NCBI GenBank assembly: GCA_006386115.1
Contig: VFIW01000009.1
Coordinates: 1 to 64,000, forward strand
DNA from: Globisporangium splendens
Lineage: Eukaryota; Oomycota; Peronosporomycetes; Pythiales; Pythiaceae
DNA length: 64,000 nt
Direction of reading: 5' to 3'
This document shows positions 1-8,226 of this stretch, piece by piece. Both the position numbers and the translations under genes were made by a program. The notes beneath the pieces are model-generated. The model was not told where the DNA came from, made no database searches, and saw only the letters and a program-made list of their open reading frames with translations. Numbering within the stretch: position 1 is the first letter of the stretch; every line of letters begins with the position of its first letter.

Positions 1-2
1 AA

Positions 3-137
3 GAAGCGGTTGAGTCCCAACGCTTCAACAGAGTTCGGTGGCGTGGATATCCACCGAGCTCGGACACGTGGGAACCACGGCAGACGATGGAGTCTGATGT
101 TCCCGACGTGGTCCGCAGCTACGAGAACCACTTGTAG
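3..137 (+). CDS. Ty3/gypsy element A: 3' end of pol with chromodomain C-terminus (partial)
   Basis: The frame is open from the window edge to a TAG at 135-137. It encodes the C-terminal half of a chromodomain, with the typical RVRWRGYPPSSDTWEP stretch of aromatic and acidic residues. Such chromodomains end the integrase of chromoviral Ty3/gypsy elements and bias insertion towards marked chromatin. The same segment ends the pol of element B at about 2875-2977, with many substitutions. The rest of element A lies off the left edge. The antisense strand here also codes (see 25-477). Confidence 0.8.
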   Translation, partial: EAVESQRFNRVRWRGYPPSSDTWEPRQTMESDVPDVVRSYENHL

Positions 138-477
138 CGTCGCCAGGGGTGACACTACGACGACCAGAGCTGGGATTCGCTCTGTCGTCAGCAGGAGTTC
201 TTCTTTGGGCACGAGCGTTGCCGCGACGAAGAAGACGCTCCATTCGGTTCTCGTTCTCAAGACGAACAAACGTTCGCCATGAGTCTCTCTGGGCTGCGAT
301 GGGTTGGTTCGGATCACGGTTGTTGATCCGACGCCAACTGAAGAACCGCTCCTTGTAGAACTCGAGATCCCCCTTCTTCTTCAGAATGGAGGAAATATCG
401 AAGAGTTCTGGAGCTGTCTGCTGTCGCTTGGACAACGGACGTTCTTCACGGTTCACTTGGTCACTTGGTCGCTTCAT
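25..477 (-). pseudogene. Antisense coiled-coil ORF of element A, truncated by a nonsense codon
   Basis: Read on the minus strand from an ATG at 477, this starts MKRPSDQVNREERP and aligns without gaps over its first 70 or so residues with the antisense ORF of element B at 2262-3311 (MKRSSDQVKREERP). Differences are largely conservative (K/R, F/Y, S/T). It stops at a TGA at 25-27, where element B reads AGA, so the coiled-coil half is lost in this copy. The first part lies between the pol stop and the 3' LTR; the last part overlaps the chromodomain codons. The basic stretch near residues 10-20 resembles a nuclear localisation signal. Function unknown. Confidence 0.6.
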
Positions 478-540
478 TGCCAATTGGAAAGTGAACTGCT
501 CCGAAAGGTCTGCAAAAGTACACAAGGTACTTGTGACTTT

Positions 541-553
541 AAGGAGGGGATGA
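541..553 (+). other. Polypurine tract of element A
   Basis: The purine run aaggaggggatga lies directly before the TGTAATGG start of the LTR. That is the position of the plus-strand primer in LTR retrotransposons. Element B has the equivalent tract at 3375-3387. Confidence 0.75.
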
Positions 554-1172
554 TGTAATGGGCCATAACCAGCCATTACATGAAGGTGGATCTGTCCCCA
601 CATCTAGTGTGGCACACAACACCTTCAGCGTGCATTGTGGAGACACAAACAACAAAGGGATTACAGTAATACAGTCCCCACATGCACGTGTGACGTCATT
701 CGATGACGTCACGAGTGTTCTCTGTGCTGATCAGTGCAGAATGTTGTTCTCATGTACTAATCAGTACAGAGTAATGACATCCATGTACTAATCAAGTACT
801 GAGTGATGGTTCCTGCTTGGGAAACTGCACTGGTGACGAGACCGACGTGTCTCTGCCACCTGGAGCGAGTGGCGCGAGCCATTCACTTTGCAGGTATTTT
901 ATACAAGACTTGAAGTTCAAGCTTCTCGAAGATCCCGCAGGTTCAACCTCAGTGTACCCAAGGTTTTATATATCATATTCATAGGTTTTATTGTGCATGT
1001 TTAGGTTATAGTTATAAAACCTCTAGGAGCCCTAGTGGTGTTTTACATGTAGTGTCAGGAACCATAAGCTCATTTCAATTCAGTTGCATTTTTGCCAAGT
1101 TCCTCTCAAGTCTTCCTCTTCAAGCGCAAGCGTGCGTGCCGTGTTTGAGGCTGTCTCGGATAGCCTCTTACA
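554..1172 (+). mobile_element. 3' LTR of Ty3/gypsy element A
   Basis: The LTR starts TGTAATGG and ends CTCTTACA, giving a 5-bp terminal inverted repeat TGTAA/TTACA. It follows the polypurine tract and has a TATA-like tttatatatca near 966. Two perfect TGACGTCA palindromes lie at 691-698 and 704-711. The right boundary abuts in-frame pol sequence of element B, so A is inserted in B. The matching 5' LTR and the left target duplication are outside the window. The end is supported by alignment with the inverted LTR at 1499-2108, which stops at the same bases. Confidence 0.8.
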
Positions 1173-1498
1173 TTTCTACCTTAAGTGGGGGAGGGACTAT
1201 GGCTAAGGAGCCACAGTCGGACCTGAATGCTGTCACAGAGTTAAAAGCGAATTTTGACTCGATGAAACCTCTAGACGACCTAACAAGTCGTGAGGAACAG
1301 CAAGTCGATGACTTTATTGTGAGGAGACAAGCCGTTGTGAGGTTTGTCCGAGACGCAATTGCAAAGGCTCAGGATCTGCAAAAGGAACAAGCAGATAGGA
1401 GTGGAAGGAAGAACAAGCAAGTATATAAGATCAATGATCTTTTATTGTTTAGTATAGCTAATCTATCTGAACACGCAGTGGCTAACTTGGGGAGTTCG
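1173..1498 (+). pseudogene. Element B pol, integrase C-terminal region (left piece, split by a solo LTR)
   Basis: The frame is open from the LTR A boundary and encodes the linker after the integrase core, with a basic segment around VRDAIAKAQDLQKEQADR. It ends NLGSS at 1498, and the frame resumes KLLPRYIGPF at 2114 on the far side of the inserted LTR. This piece therefore belongs to the same pol gene as 2114-2977. The upstream integrase, RNase H and reverse transcriptase lie left of element A, outside the window. The gene is dead because of two insertions rather than point mutations. Confidence 0.75.
1494..1498. repeat. Left target-site duplication (gttcg) of the antisense solo LTR
   Basis: gttcg at 1494-1498 is repeated exactly at 2109-2113 around the LTR. 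A 5-bp duplication is usual for Ty3/gypsy integration. Confidence 0.9.
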
Positions 1499-2108
1499 TG
1501 TAAGAGGCTATCCGAGACAGCCTCAAACTCAGCACGCGCGCTTGCGCTTGAAGAGGGAGACTTGAGAGGAACTTGGCAAAAATGCAACTAAATTGAAATG
1601 AGCTTGTGGTTCCTGACACTGCATGTAAAACACCACTAGGACTTCCTAGAGGTTTTATGCATAAAACCTAAACATGCAGAAATAAAACCTATGAATATGA
1701 TATATAAAACCTTGGGTACACTGAGGTTGAACCTACGGGATCTTCGAGAAACTTGAACTTGAAGTCTTATTTAAAATCCCTGCGAAGTGATTGGCTCACG
1801 CCACTCACTCAGGTGGTAGAGACACGTCCGTCTCGTCACCAGTGTTGTTTCCCCAAGTAGGAACCATCATTCACATGTCTAGAGTACTGTTGTGCGTAAT
1901 CACGCCGAATCTCAATGATTGCGAGCGACCAACACTCAACTCAGACACAGATTGCTCTGACGTCAGACGATGACGTCACCTGTGCATGTGGGGATCACTT
2001 TTATGTGTTTCACCCAATATCTTCGCACCCACAATGCACTTCCACAAGGTGGTGTGTGACACACACAAAGAGCCACCTTGCATGTAATGGCAGCCTTAGC
2101 CCATTACA
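1499..2108 (-). mobile_element. Solo LTR inserted antisense into element B pol
   Basis: Read on the minus strand it starts TGTAATGGGC and ends GCCTCTTACA. It is flanked by 5-bp gttcg duplications, so it is a complete integration that later lost its internal region by LTR-LTR recombination. The first roughly 230 bases (minus strand) appear identical to the LTR at 3388, while the last half matches the LTR at 554 better, so it is mosaic. It carries the same TGACGTCA pair (1958-1965 and 1971-1978). Confidence 0.85.
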
Positions 2109-2113
2109 GTTCG
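2109..2113. repeat. Right target-site duplication (gttcg) of the antisense solo LTR
   Basis: Exact copy of 1494-1498. Removing one copy plus the LTR restores the pol reading frame across the junction. Confidence 0.9.
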
Positions 2114-2977
2114 AAACTTCTGCCAAGATATATTGGACCGTTCAGGGTAGTTAAATGCAATGGGGATGCATACACACTAGACATTCCTAAACGCATGCGA
2201 CTACACCCTACGTTCTACGTAGGTAGACTAAAGCCTTACCTTCCAAGTGGGTCAGCGAACCCTACAGAGCCTTTGGCAGACGATCAAGTCGATCCTGAAG
2301 TCGCTCCACCAGCTCGCGAAGAGTCTGTAACTCATCGTCATGGAGCTTCTTCTCGGCATAAAGGCGCTGAAGCACATCAAAGGACTCGTCCTTTATTGTC
2401 TCCAACGCGAGAAGGCGACCATGATACTCCTTCCGAAGTATCTCAAGAGAAGCCCCTGCCTCTTCCACAGAGCGCAGTAGACGTTCGTGATACGCATCAC
2501 GAGCTTTCTCAGCCTTCTGGAGTCGTTCAAGCTCGGCTTGAATCTTCTCGAACCTCTGTTCGAAATGTGACTCCATTGCCGAACGCTGGGCAAGACCATC
2601 GAAGAGCAAGTCGATCTTCGACTCCTGCTCCTTCAACCGGTCTTCGAGGCTTTCGCACCGGTCTTCGAGTACCGCGTTGCGAACTTCAAGAGCCTCGATC
2701 TGAGCGCGGTGAGCACTCTTCCACTTCCAGAGTCGCTCAATCGTTTTCGCGTTCAGCCCCACCTCCTCTGATCGATCACCAGGGAGAGCGTCGTTGGATC
2801 GTTGAGTCGATAGTCGATCACGAGGATCGATCGACTCGTCGTCGAGGAGAGAAGTCGTTGAACCGTCAACGCTTCTACAGAGTACGGTGGCTTGGCTATC
2901 CGCCGGACTCGGACACGTGGGAACCTCGAGAGACTCTTCAGTCTGATGTTCCCGACGTGGTTCACAGCTACGAATAG
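2114..2977 (+). pseudogene. Element B pol, integrase C-terminus and chromodomain (right piece)
   Basis: It opens with KLLPRYIGPF and continues through YTLDIP and LHPTFYVGRLK, the integrase GPF/Y-type module that precedes the chromodomain in Ty3/gypsy pol. A long Ser/Pro/Arg-rich linker (about 2260-2790) follows, then a chromodomain around FYRVRWLGYPPDSDTWEP, and a TAG stop at 2975-2977. The linker is unusual: its opposite strand is fully open and encodes a coiled coil (2262-3311). This stretch itself has no frameshift. It is separated from its start only by the inserted LTRs. Confidence 0.85.
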
Positions 2978-3311
2978 AACTTGTAGTGCTCTCGCGAGCA
3001 CTAGAACGACGAGAGCCAAGCTCTTTATGGTCGTTCTCGAGCGTGCCTCCTAGGTTCCCTAGCAAACGCTCGACAAGATTCTCGTTCTCGAGTCGGACAA
3101 ACGTCTTCCACGACTCGAGCTTCGCTGTGCTGGACTGGCCAGGATCGTCGCTGCCGGACATCTTGCGCCAGAGGAAGAACAACTCCTTGTAGAACCGACG
3201 TCCTCCACGCTTCTTGCGAATAGCGGAGATGTCGTACAAGCCGGGAGTCGTCCGCTGCCGCTTTGGCTCGGGCCGTTCTTCGCGCTTCACTTGGTCGCTT
3301 GATCGCTTCAT
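2262..3311 (-). CDS. Antisense ORF of element B: putative coiled-coil protein, 349 aa
   Basis: The minus-strand frame runs from ATG at 3309-3311 to TAG at 2262-2264. The start is chosen because MKRSSDQVKREERP is where similarity with the copy in element A begins. The N-terminal third is basic (KREERPEPKRQR, possible nuclear signal), then has aromatic/charged segments such as FYKELFFLW and SWKTFVRLENEN. Residues about 190-349 are rich in heptad-like Leu with Glu, Lys and Arg, typical of a long coiled coil. The ORF occupies the space between the pol stop and the 3' LTR (2978-3311), then overlaps the last 716 bases of pol. Plant LTR elements are known with antisense ORFs before the 3' LTR; I do not recognise this protein. 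The frame stays open further upstream to 3581 inside the LTR. Confidence 0.6.
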   Translation of the reverse strand: MKRSSDQVKREERPEPKRQRTTPGLYDISAIRKKRGGRRFYKELFFLWRKMSGSDDPGQSSTAKLESWKTFVRLENENLVERLLGNLGGTLENDHKELGSRRSSARESTTSSIRSCEPRREHQTEESLEVPTCPSPADSQATVLCRSVDGSTTSLLDDESIDPRDRLSTQRSNDALPGDRSEEVGLNAKTIERLWKWKSAHRAQIEALEVRNAVLEDRCESLEDRLKEQESKIDLLFDGLAQRSAMESHFEQRFEKIQAELERLQKAEKARDAYHERLLRSVEEAGASLEILRKEYHGRLLALETIKDESFDVLQRLYAEKKLHDDELQTLRELVERLQDRLDRLPKAL

Positions 3312-3387
3312 GGTCAATTGGAAAGTGAGAGCGGGTGCCTCTTCCGAGAGAAGTAAAGTCCGTGATGGAACTTTAAGGGAGGGATGA

Positions 3388-4029
3388 TGTAATGGGCTAA
3401 GGCTGCCATTACATGCAAGGTGGCTCTTTGTGTGTGTCACACACCACCTTGTGGAAGTGCATTGTGGGTGCGAAGATATTGGGTGAAACACATAAAAGTG
3501 ATCCCCACATGCACAGGTGACGTCATCGTCTGACGTCAGAGCAATCTGTGTCTGAGTTGAGTGTTGGTCGCTCGCAATCATTGAGATTCGGCGTGATTAC
3601 GCACAACAGTACTCTAGACACGTGAGTGATGGTTCCTACTTGGGAAACTGCACTGGTGATGAGACCGACGTGTCTCTGCCACCTAAAGTGTGGCGCGAGC
3701 CAATCACTTTGCAGGGAATTTTCCACGGGACTTCAAGTTCAAGTTTCTCGAAGATCCCGTAGGTTCAACCTCAGTGTACCCAAGGTTTTATATATCAGAT
3801 TCATAGGTTTTATTGTGCATGTTTAGGTTTTAGTTATAAAACCTCTAGGATCCCTTGGGGTTCATTTACAAGTAGCGACAGGAACCATAAGCATTTTAAT
3901 TCAGTTGCAATTTTACCCTCAAGTACTCAAGTCGTTCTTCTCTCCCTCCAAGTCGGGAGATCGCTTCCTCAAGTCGCACAAGCGTGTGTGCCGTGTTTTG
4001 GGGACTGTTGTGAACAGCGCCCCATTGCA
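3388..4029 (+). mobile_element. 3' LTR of Ty3/gypsy element B
   Basis: It starts TGTAATGGGC after the purine tract at 3375-3387. The proposed end CCATTGCA at 4029 is set by alignment with the other two LTRs and by resumption of a different element's integrase immediately after. The last 30 bases form an imperfect hairpin (ggggactgtt / aacagcgcccc), matching a different hairpin in the other LTRs. TGACGTCA palindromes lie at 3518-3525 and 3531-3538. The left LTR of element B is outside the window. Confidence 0.75.
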
Positions 4030-4902
4030 CCACGTCACATCGTGCCCAAGGTGATGGTCAAACTGAACGACAAAACCTGATATTGGAAGACGCTCTTCGG
4101 TGCGTGACATCGCACCACGGTCGTGACTGGTCAGAAAAACTGGCAACGACAGAGTACGCTCACGCAACATTAACCAGCGCTTCAACTGGACTTTCCCGTT
4201 TGAAATCGACACTGGACGTAAGGAGCGTCATCCGGTGGGTCTACCCGCAGCAAGTAATATAAGCAAACGCAAAGAAACAACCGATCTTGCTGAGATTGCA
4301 AAAACCTTCCACGATGAGAGAGAAAAGATAATTGACAAAGCGGAGAAGCAACTTAAGCAAGCACAAGAGTCTCAGAAACGCTACTACGACCAAAAGCGAA
4401 GCAACGTCACATTCAAGACTGGAGACTTAGTGATGCTCGACACACGTCGCATATCGCTTAAACACGCGGCACAAGACATGGAAGTGAAAAGAGCCAAACT
4501 TGCGGCAAGGATGATTGGACCGTTTCCGATTGAGAAGATGATCAACGACAACGTCGCCAAGTTAAAACTGCCAAGTCGCATGAAGAGGATGAATCCGTCG
4601 TTTAACGTTGACATCTTATCCCACTATGTGCCTAATCATGACCGCTTCAAAACACGACCGCTCCCGAAAGCACCACTCGCTACATTGATGAAGATACCGG
4701 CGACGAGATGTATATCGTCGAGAAGTTACTTCGCCAACGCCGAGTAAACCGCAAGACGCAATGGCTGATAAAGTGGCACGGCTATCCTGAGCACGAAGCC
4801 ACTTGGGAAAATGATGACAACGTCAAAAACGTCTCCCATTGGAATGTTCTCGTCGGAGAATATCAACAGCTCCAACGAGAAGTCAATCGCGGGAGGGTGT
4901 AA
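4030..4902 (+). pseudogene. Element D (second Ty3/gypsy family): integrase, GPF-like module and chromodomain, frameshifted
   Basis: The first frame carries the integrase motif GDGQTERQN and DALRCVTSHHGRDW. A one-base deletion near 4191-4197 moves the reading to the frame of FPFEIDTGRKERHP, which continues through IGPFPIEKM and LPSRMKRMNPSFNV. A second one-base deletion near 4671 moves it to the chromodomain frame (WLIKWHGYPEHEATWE), ending in TAA at 4900-4902, inside the start of the LTR. The protein differs clearly from elements A and B, so this is another lineage. Its left part was displaced by element B. Confidence 0.85.
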
Positions 4903-5320
4903 GGGTCGACGGTACCATGATGGTACAATGTGCCAATATTTCGGTACATCGGAATGTTGGTAGATGATTACGACATCTTTAGGAATGATTGTATATTTAT
5001 GTATGGGTAAAGATAGGACGAGAATCCATCTGTTATCTCAGAAGCCCTCCTGTCCACACAAAATGAAGAAAAATCAGATATGAGAAAATCCAGTAAAAGA
5101 TCAAGTAGCACGCAAGTGAAAGAACACGAGTAGGAAGAGCCCCAAGGGGAGCAAGGACTAGCAACGAAGTAGTTGAGTTTTTTTTTCTTAAAGAGTTTTC
5201 TCAATCTTACTTCTCAATTTACCATCAAACACTCAAGCCTCCTCACAATAATGCTAGTTAAACTTGTGTCTGTCGTCATTCGATTAGTTAAAAATGAGTA
5301 TAGAGTGTTGATTGGTTACA
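4898..5320 (+). mobile_element. 3' LTR of element D (right end inferred)
   Basis: The start TGTAAGGG follows the purine run gcgggaggg. The proposed end GGTTACA at 5320 gives a TGTAA/TTACA terminal inverted repeat like that of the other LTRs here. No second copy exists in the window to fix the end, and the target duplication cannot be checked. Confidence 0.5.
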
Positions 5321-5755
5321 ACTCGTTGAGTGACACAAAATACTCAAATCAATGAATTTTCCGGCTTCAGCATGCACTCCCAGCGTCCGCCATATATCAA
5401 ATAGTCTATGTTTGCTTTGATCGTTGAGGAAGGCAAAGGTTCAGCGAGTTGATGACTGATGACCTCACACTAGTATTCCCTGCCGTTTGCTTCTACAATC
5501 ACGGACTGCATGTGCTAAAGCACCCCAAGAGTTTAAGATGATGGAAGACACGTAATTTGATAGTATAGATTATTCACTGACAGTTGCTAACCTTATGCAA
5601 AGACAACCACCGAAATCTTCAGCATGAATTAACCAGTGTCAAAATCAAACAGGAAAGACATGCTATGCAGCAGTTGCTGCGTAGTAATGGAAGTGAATGG
5701 ACATGACATGAATCGGGAAGCACTTACTGAGTGTGTAGCTGTCAGCAGCAGCCAC
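5321..5755. other. Intergenic, no gene seen
   Basis: AT-rich spacer between the retrotransposon nest and the 3' end of the first isocyanide-synthase gene. Short open frames have no recognisable motif or codon signature. Confidence 0.6.
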
Positions 5756-7654
5756 TTAATTGATGTGCACGCGTCGGACGTGACGACCGTCGGTTCTCAT
5801 CCCCGTTCGCGCGTGAATCATTGCGAAATTGTCAACGATCACAAACTCTCCTTTCGTCCACGCATGGGTGTGGCAGTACTGTGGGTCGTACAGTTTGTTG
5901 AGGAGCAAACCGCACACCCATTCAGCGTCCGCACTGTCCAACGAACCGTCTAGTTGCAAAGCCTTGACAGTCGTCGGGTGGAGCTTCGTTTGCTCGCGGC
6001 TCCATGGCTCGTGGTATCGAAGCACATCTTCTCCCGTCACCGGATGCTTGATAATAACAGGTGACGTGTGAACCAACTCTTGGTGTCCAAAGAGCGACGT
6101 GTTGTACACGAGGGTGATCTCGCTTAGTCGTTCTTTCTCCTCGACCGTCAATGCGTTCAAGACTCCGCGGGTATGTGCCATCAAGGTGGCTCCATTCACT
6201 TCCGTCGGGTCAGCACTCGGGTATGCCTCGACGCAGTGAAAAAACATGAACAGAGGTACATCGCCGAGCTCCGTCGCATCCTCGGTCTTCTTCTTGTACA
6301 TGCCGTCGTAGTGCATCGGCATTTGTTCGAGTGTCTGTCCCGGGACCGACGTGTCTTCTACCGACTTCAGTTCAAAGACGGTTCCCCATGGCCACTGCAT
6401 CACTTCACCGATGCGCTCGGAAGCCTTGTCGAGATCGTCGTCCTGCTTGAAACCCTGAAGATTGACGACACCGTGCTTGTGAATGAGCTTGCGGAAACTC
6501 TTGACTGGAATATCCATGAGTGAAGGTGGCATCGTGACGGATGGTAACGCACGAATGATCAAATACAGCGGTTCTTCAATGAACTCGACGTTGAGCTTCG
6601 CCCAGGCGGCTCGGTCGTCATCGTCCTCAACGACCGGGGCGGTGTTACTACTCTCGCTGACGGCCACGGTTTGCACGTCCACAGCCTCCACTCGCTCACG
6701 GAACCCCCAAGCGCGACCGCGCTTCTCGACCAACTCGTACTTGCTGTGGTCAACATCTCGAAGCTCGAGCTTGTGGACAGTGCCGTCCGCATCTTCACAC
6801 ATCACCGAGTGCCACGGGGTTCGTGGGATTCCCGCGGTGTGCGTGACCAGGTGAATGCCGAACTTCGGACCCGCGTTGTCGTACAAGTGGATCGACACGC
6901 GGAGCGCTTGCGGGTATGTCACATCAACAAGCGTCGAGAAGCCGATGTTGCGGTGCATCATCTTCTTGGCGATCTCACCGCATCGCTTGTCGATGGCGCT
7001 ATTGGACAGACCGACGAACTGGGACGCAAGATCTCGGCGCAAGAAGATGCGGAACGAGCGATAGGTGTTGAGAAGTCCGGCATCTTGCTTGATCTCTTCG
7101 CTCATATCCATCTTCTCGACGTTAAAGCGTTCGAGAATCTCTTTGATGGGGTCTTCGGTCTGGGTGTAGTTCTCGAGACCGTCGAAGCGGATATGGGTGT
7201 GGCCAGCATCCTTCACGATAGCCTTGAGCTCGTCTTTGTACGCCTTCAGATCGTCGTTCGACACACCAAGGAGGTCGTTGAAGACGCGGCCGTCACTGAA
7301 GACCACCAGGTGGCAGCCGAGAGGGTACACGCGTTCAATCGACTTGCAGAAGTTCTCGAGACGCTCGAGTGCCAGCTCCTCGCCACGGTCAGGCAGCTTG
7401 CCCAACACCTTGTCGACGCTGTTCGGGGACTTGAACGGGAATGCTGGTAGCACCATCGTAATCGGAGCTTTGGCGTCGATGAACGCTTGGAGCGTCTTCT
7501 GCATAGCGTGCTTGCCTTTGCTCTCAAAGACGTCCATGCCTGGTTCCTCGTAGCGACTTTGGAGCGTCTTGAACTCTTGAACGAAAGTGTCGATGACAGA
7601 AGGAGCCGCCGTCGATACCGTCTCATGACACTCGCTTTCCATGTTTGGGGCCAT
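5756..7654 (-). CDS. Isocyanide synthase (DIT1/PvcA) - Fe(II)/2OG dioxygenase (PvcB/TauD) fusion, copy 1
   Basis: A 632-residue intronless protein. Residues about 35-330 match the DIT1/PvcA family (PF05141): VLPAFPFKSPN, KVLGKLPDRGEELAL and FSDGRVFNDLLGVSNDD. PvcA/IsnA enzymes make an isonitrile from the amino group of Trp or Tyr and ribulose-5-phosphate; yeast Dit1 acts in dityrosine synthesis. Residues about 385-632 match TauD/PvcB dioxygenases, with the iron triad H448-x-D450 (HYDGMY) and distal H614 (FAMIHARTGM). PvcB partners oxidise and decarboxylate the isonitrile acid. One chain therefore carries both steps. No signal peptide, so cytosolic. The start at MAPNM is preferred because copy 2 gives the same length and an initiator element lies at 7714-7729; an upstream in-frame ATG exists at 7762. 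Substrate unknown. Confidence 0.85.
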   Translation of the reverse strand: MAPNMESECHETVSTAAPSVIDTFVQEFKTLQSRYEEPGMDVFESKGKHAMQKTLQAFIDAKAPITMVLPAFPFKSPNSVDKVLGKLPDRGEELALERLENFCKSIERVYPLGCHLVVFSDGRVFNDLLGVSNDDLKAYKDELKAIVKDAGHTHIRFDGLENYTQTEDPIKEILERFNVEKMDMSEEIKQDAGLLNTYRSFRIFLRRDLASQFVGLSNSAIDKRCGEIAKKMMHRNIGFSTLVDVTYPQALRVSIHLYDNAGPKFGIHLVTHTAGIPRTPWHSVMCEDADGTVHKLELRDVDHSKYELVEKRGRAWGFRERVEAVDVQTVAVSESSNTAPVVEDDDDRAAWAKLNVEFIEEPLYLIIRALPSVTMPPSLMDIPVKSFRKLIHKHGVVNLQGFKQDDDLDKASERIGEVMQWPWGTVFELKSVEDTSVPGQTLEQMPMHYDGMYKKKTEDATELGDVPLFMFFHCVEAYPSADPTEVNGATLMAHTRGVLNALTVEEKERLSEITLVYNTSLFGHQELVHTSPVIIKHPVTGEDVLRYHEPWSREQTKLHPTTVKALQLDGSLDSADAEWVCGLLLNKLYDPQYCHTHAWTKGEFVIVDNFAMIHARTGMRTDGRHVRRVHIN

Positions 7655-7713
7655 GATTAATTGTCTTGGGTAACTGACAACAGGCTGGTAGCTCGATGTG
7701 TTGCTGCTGAGGC

Positions 7714-7729
7714 GAATTGACAAATGAGC
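7714..7729 (-). promoter_or_regulatory. Oomycete-type initiator upstream of isocyanide synthase copy 1
   Basis: On the minus strand GCTCATTTGTCAATTC matches the oomycete Inr consensus GCTCATTYYNCAWTTT at nearly every position. It lies about 60 bp before the MAPNM start and downstream of the alternative ATG at 7762, which argues against that longer start. Confidence 0.7.
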
Positions 7730-7762
7730 TGTCCAGAAAGTCTGGCGGTCGGGTCGATGCAA

Positions 7763-8177
7763 GTGCGCCGCGCTCTGTCAAACCAGTCATTCAAAATCGC
7801 CAACGGAGTAGGAAGGTACAAAACGAACTGCTGCCTCTCGTTTGGGTGTAGGAGTTCCCATGACGTGGAACCAGCTGATCGAGTGGATTTGCAGAATGCA
7901 AAATCATTTCAACGAGGTGTGAGTGCTAGATTCTCAGATTGCGGAGCGAGAGTAATACATATGTTACCACAGCTCATACCTAGTGCATTTGAATACGACA
8001 ACAGCCTGCAGAATCCCAGTAAACAATTTGAGTTCATACATGCACACGCATCGAGCAATGCTACGATTTAGCAGATACCGCGTGGTAGTCAACTGGAAAC
8101 TGTAAGATCATCAAAGAGAAATCTGATTCCACTGGGTGGTTGATGCATAAAACAAGTCTGTCCGGATAGTTTAGAAC
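7763..8177. repeat. Promoter-side duplicated segment (left copy)
   Basis: Patchy similarity with about 36480-36890 continues upstream of both isocyanide synthase genes, for example tggatttgc.g..t.cgcaatc and gtggtagtcaactggaaactg. The duplication thus included at least 400-500 bp of 5' flank. Confidence 0.55.
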
Positions 8178-8226
8178 GCCGACGTGTCCGATACTTCTAA
8201 AATGCAGAAGTATCGGATGTGTCGGC
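8178..8226. repeat. Imperfect inverted repeat (21-bp arms, 7-bp loop)
   Basis: The arm at 8178-8198 (gccgacgtgtccgatacttct) pairs with 8206-8226 at 19 of 21 positions around the loop aaaatgc. It lies in non-coding DNA. It could be a small inverted-repeat element relic or a cruciform/RNA hairpin; no repeat family is identified. Confidence 0.6.
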
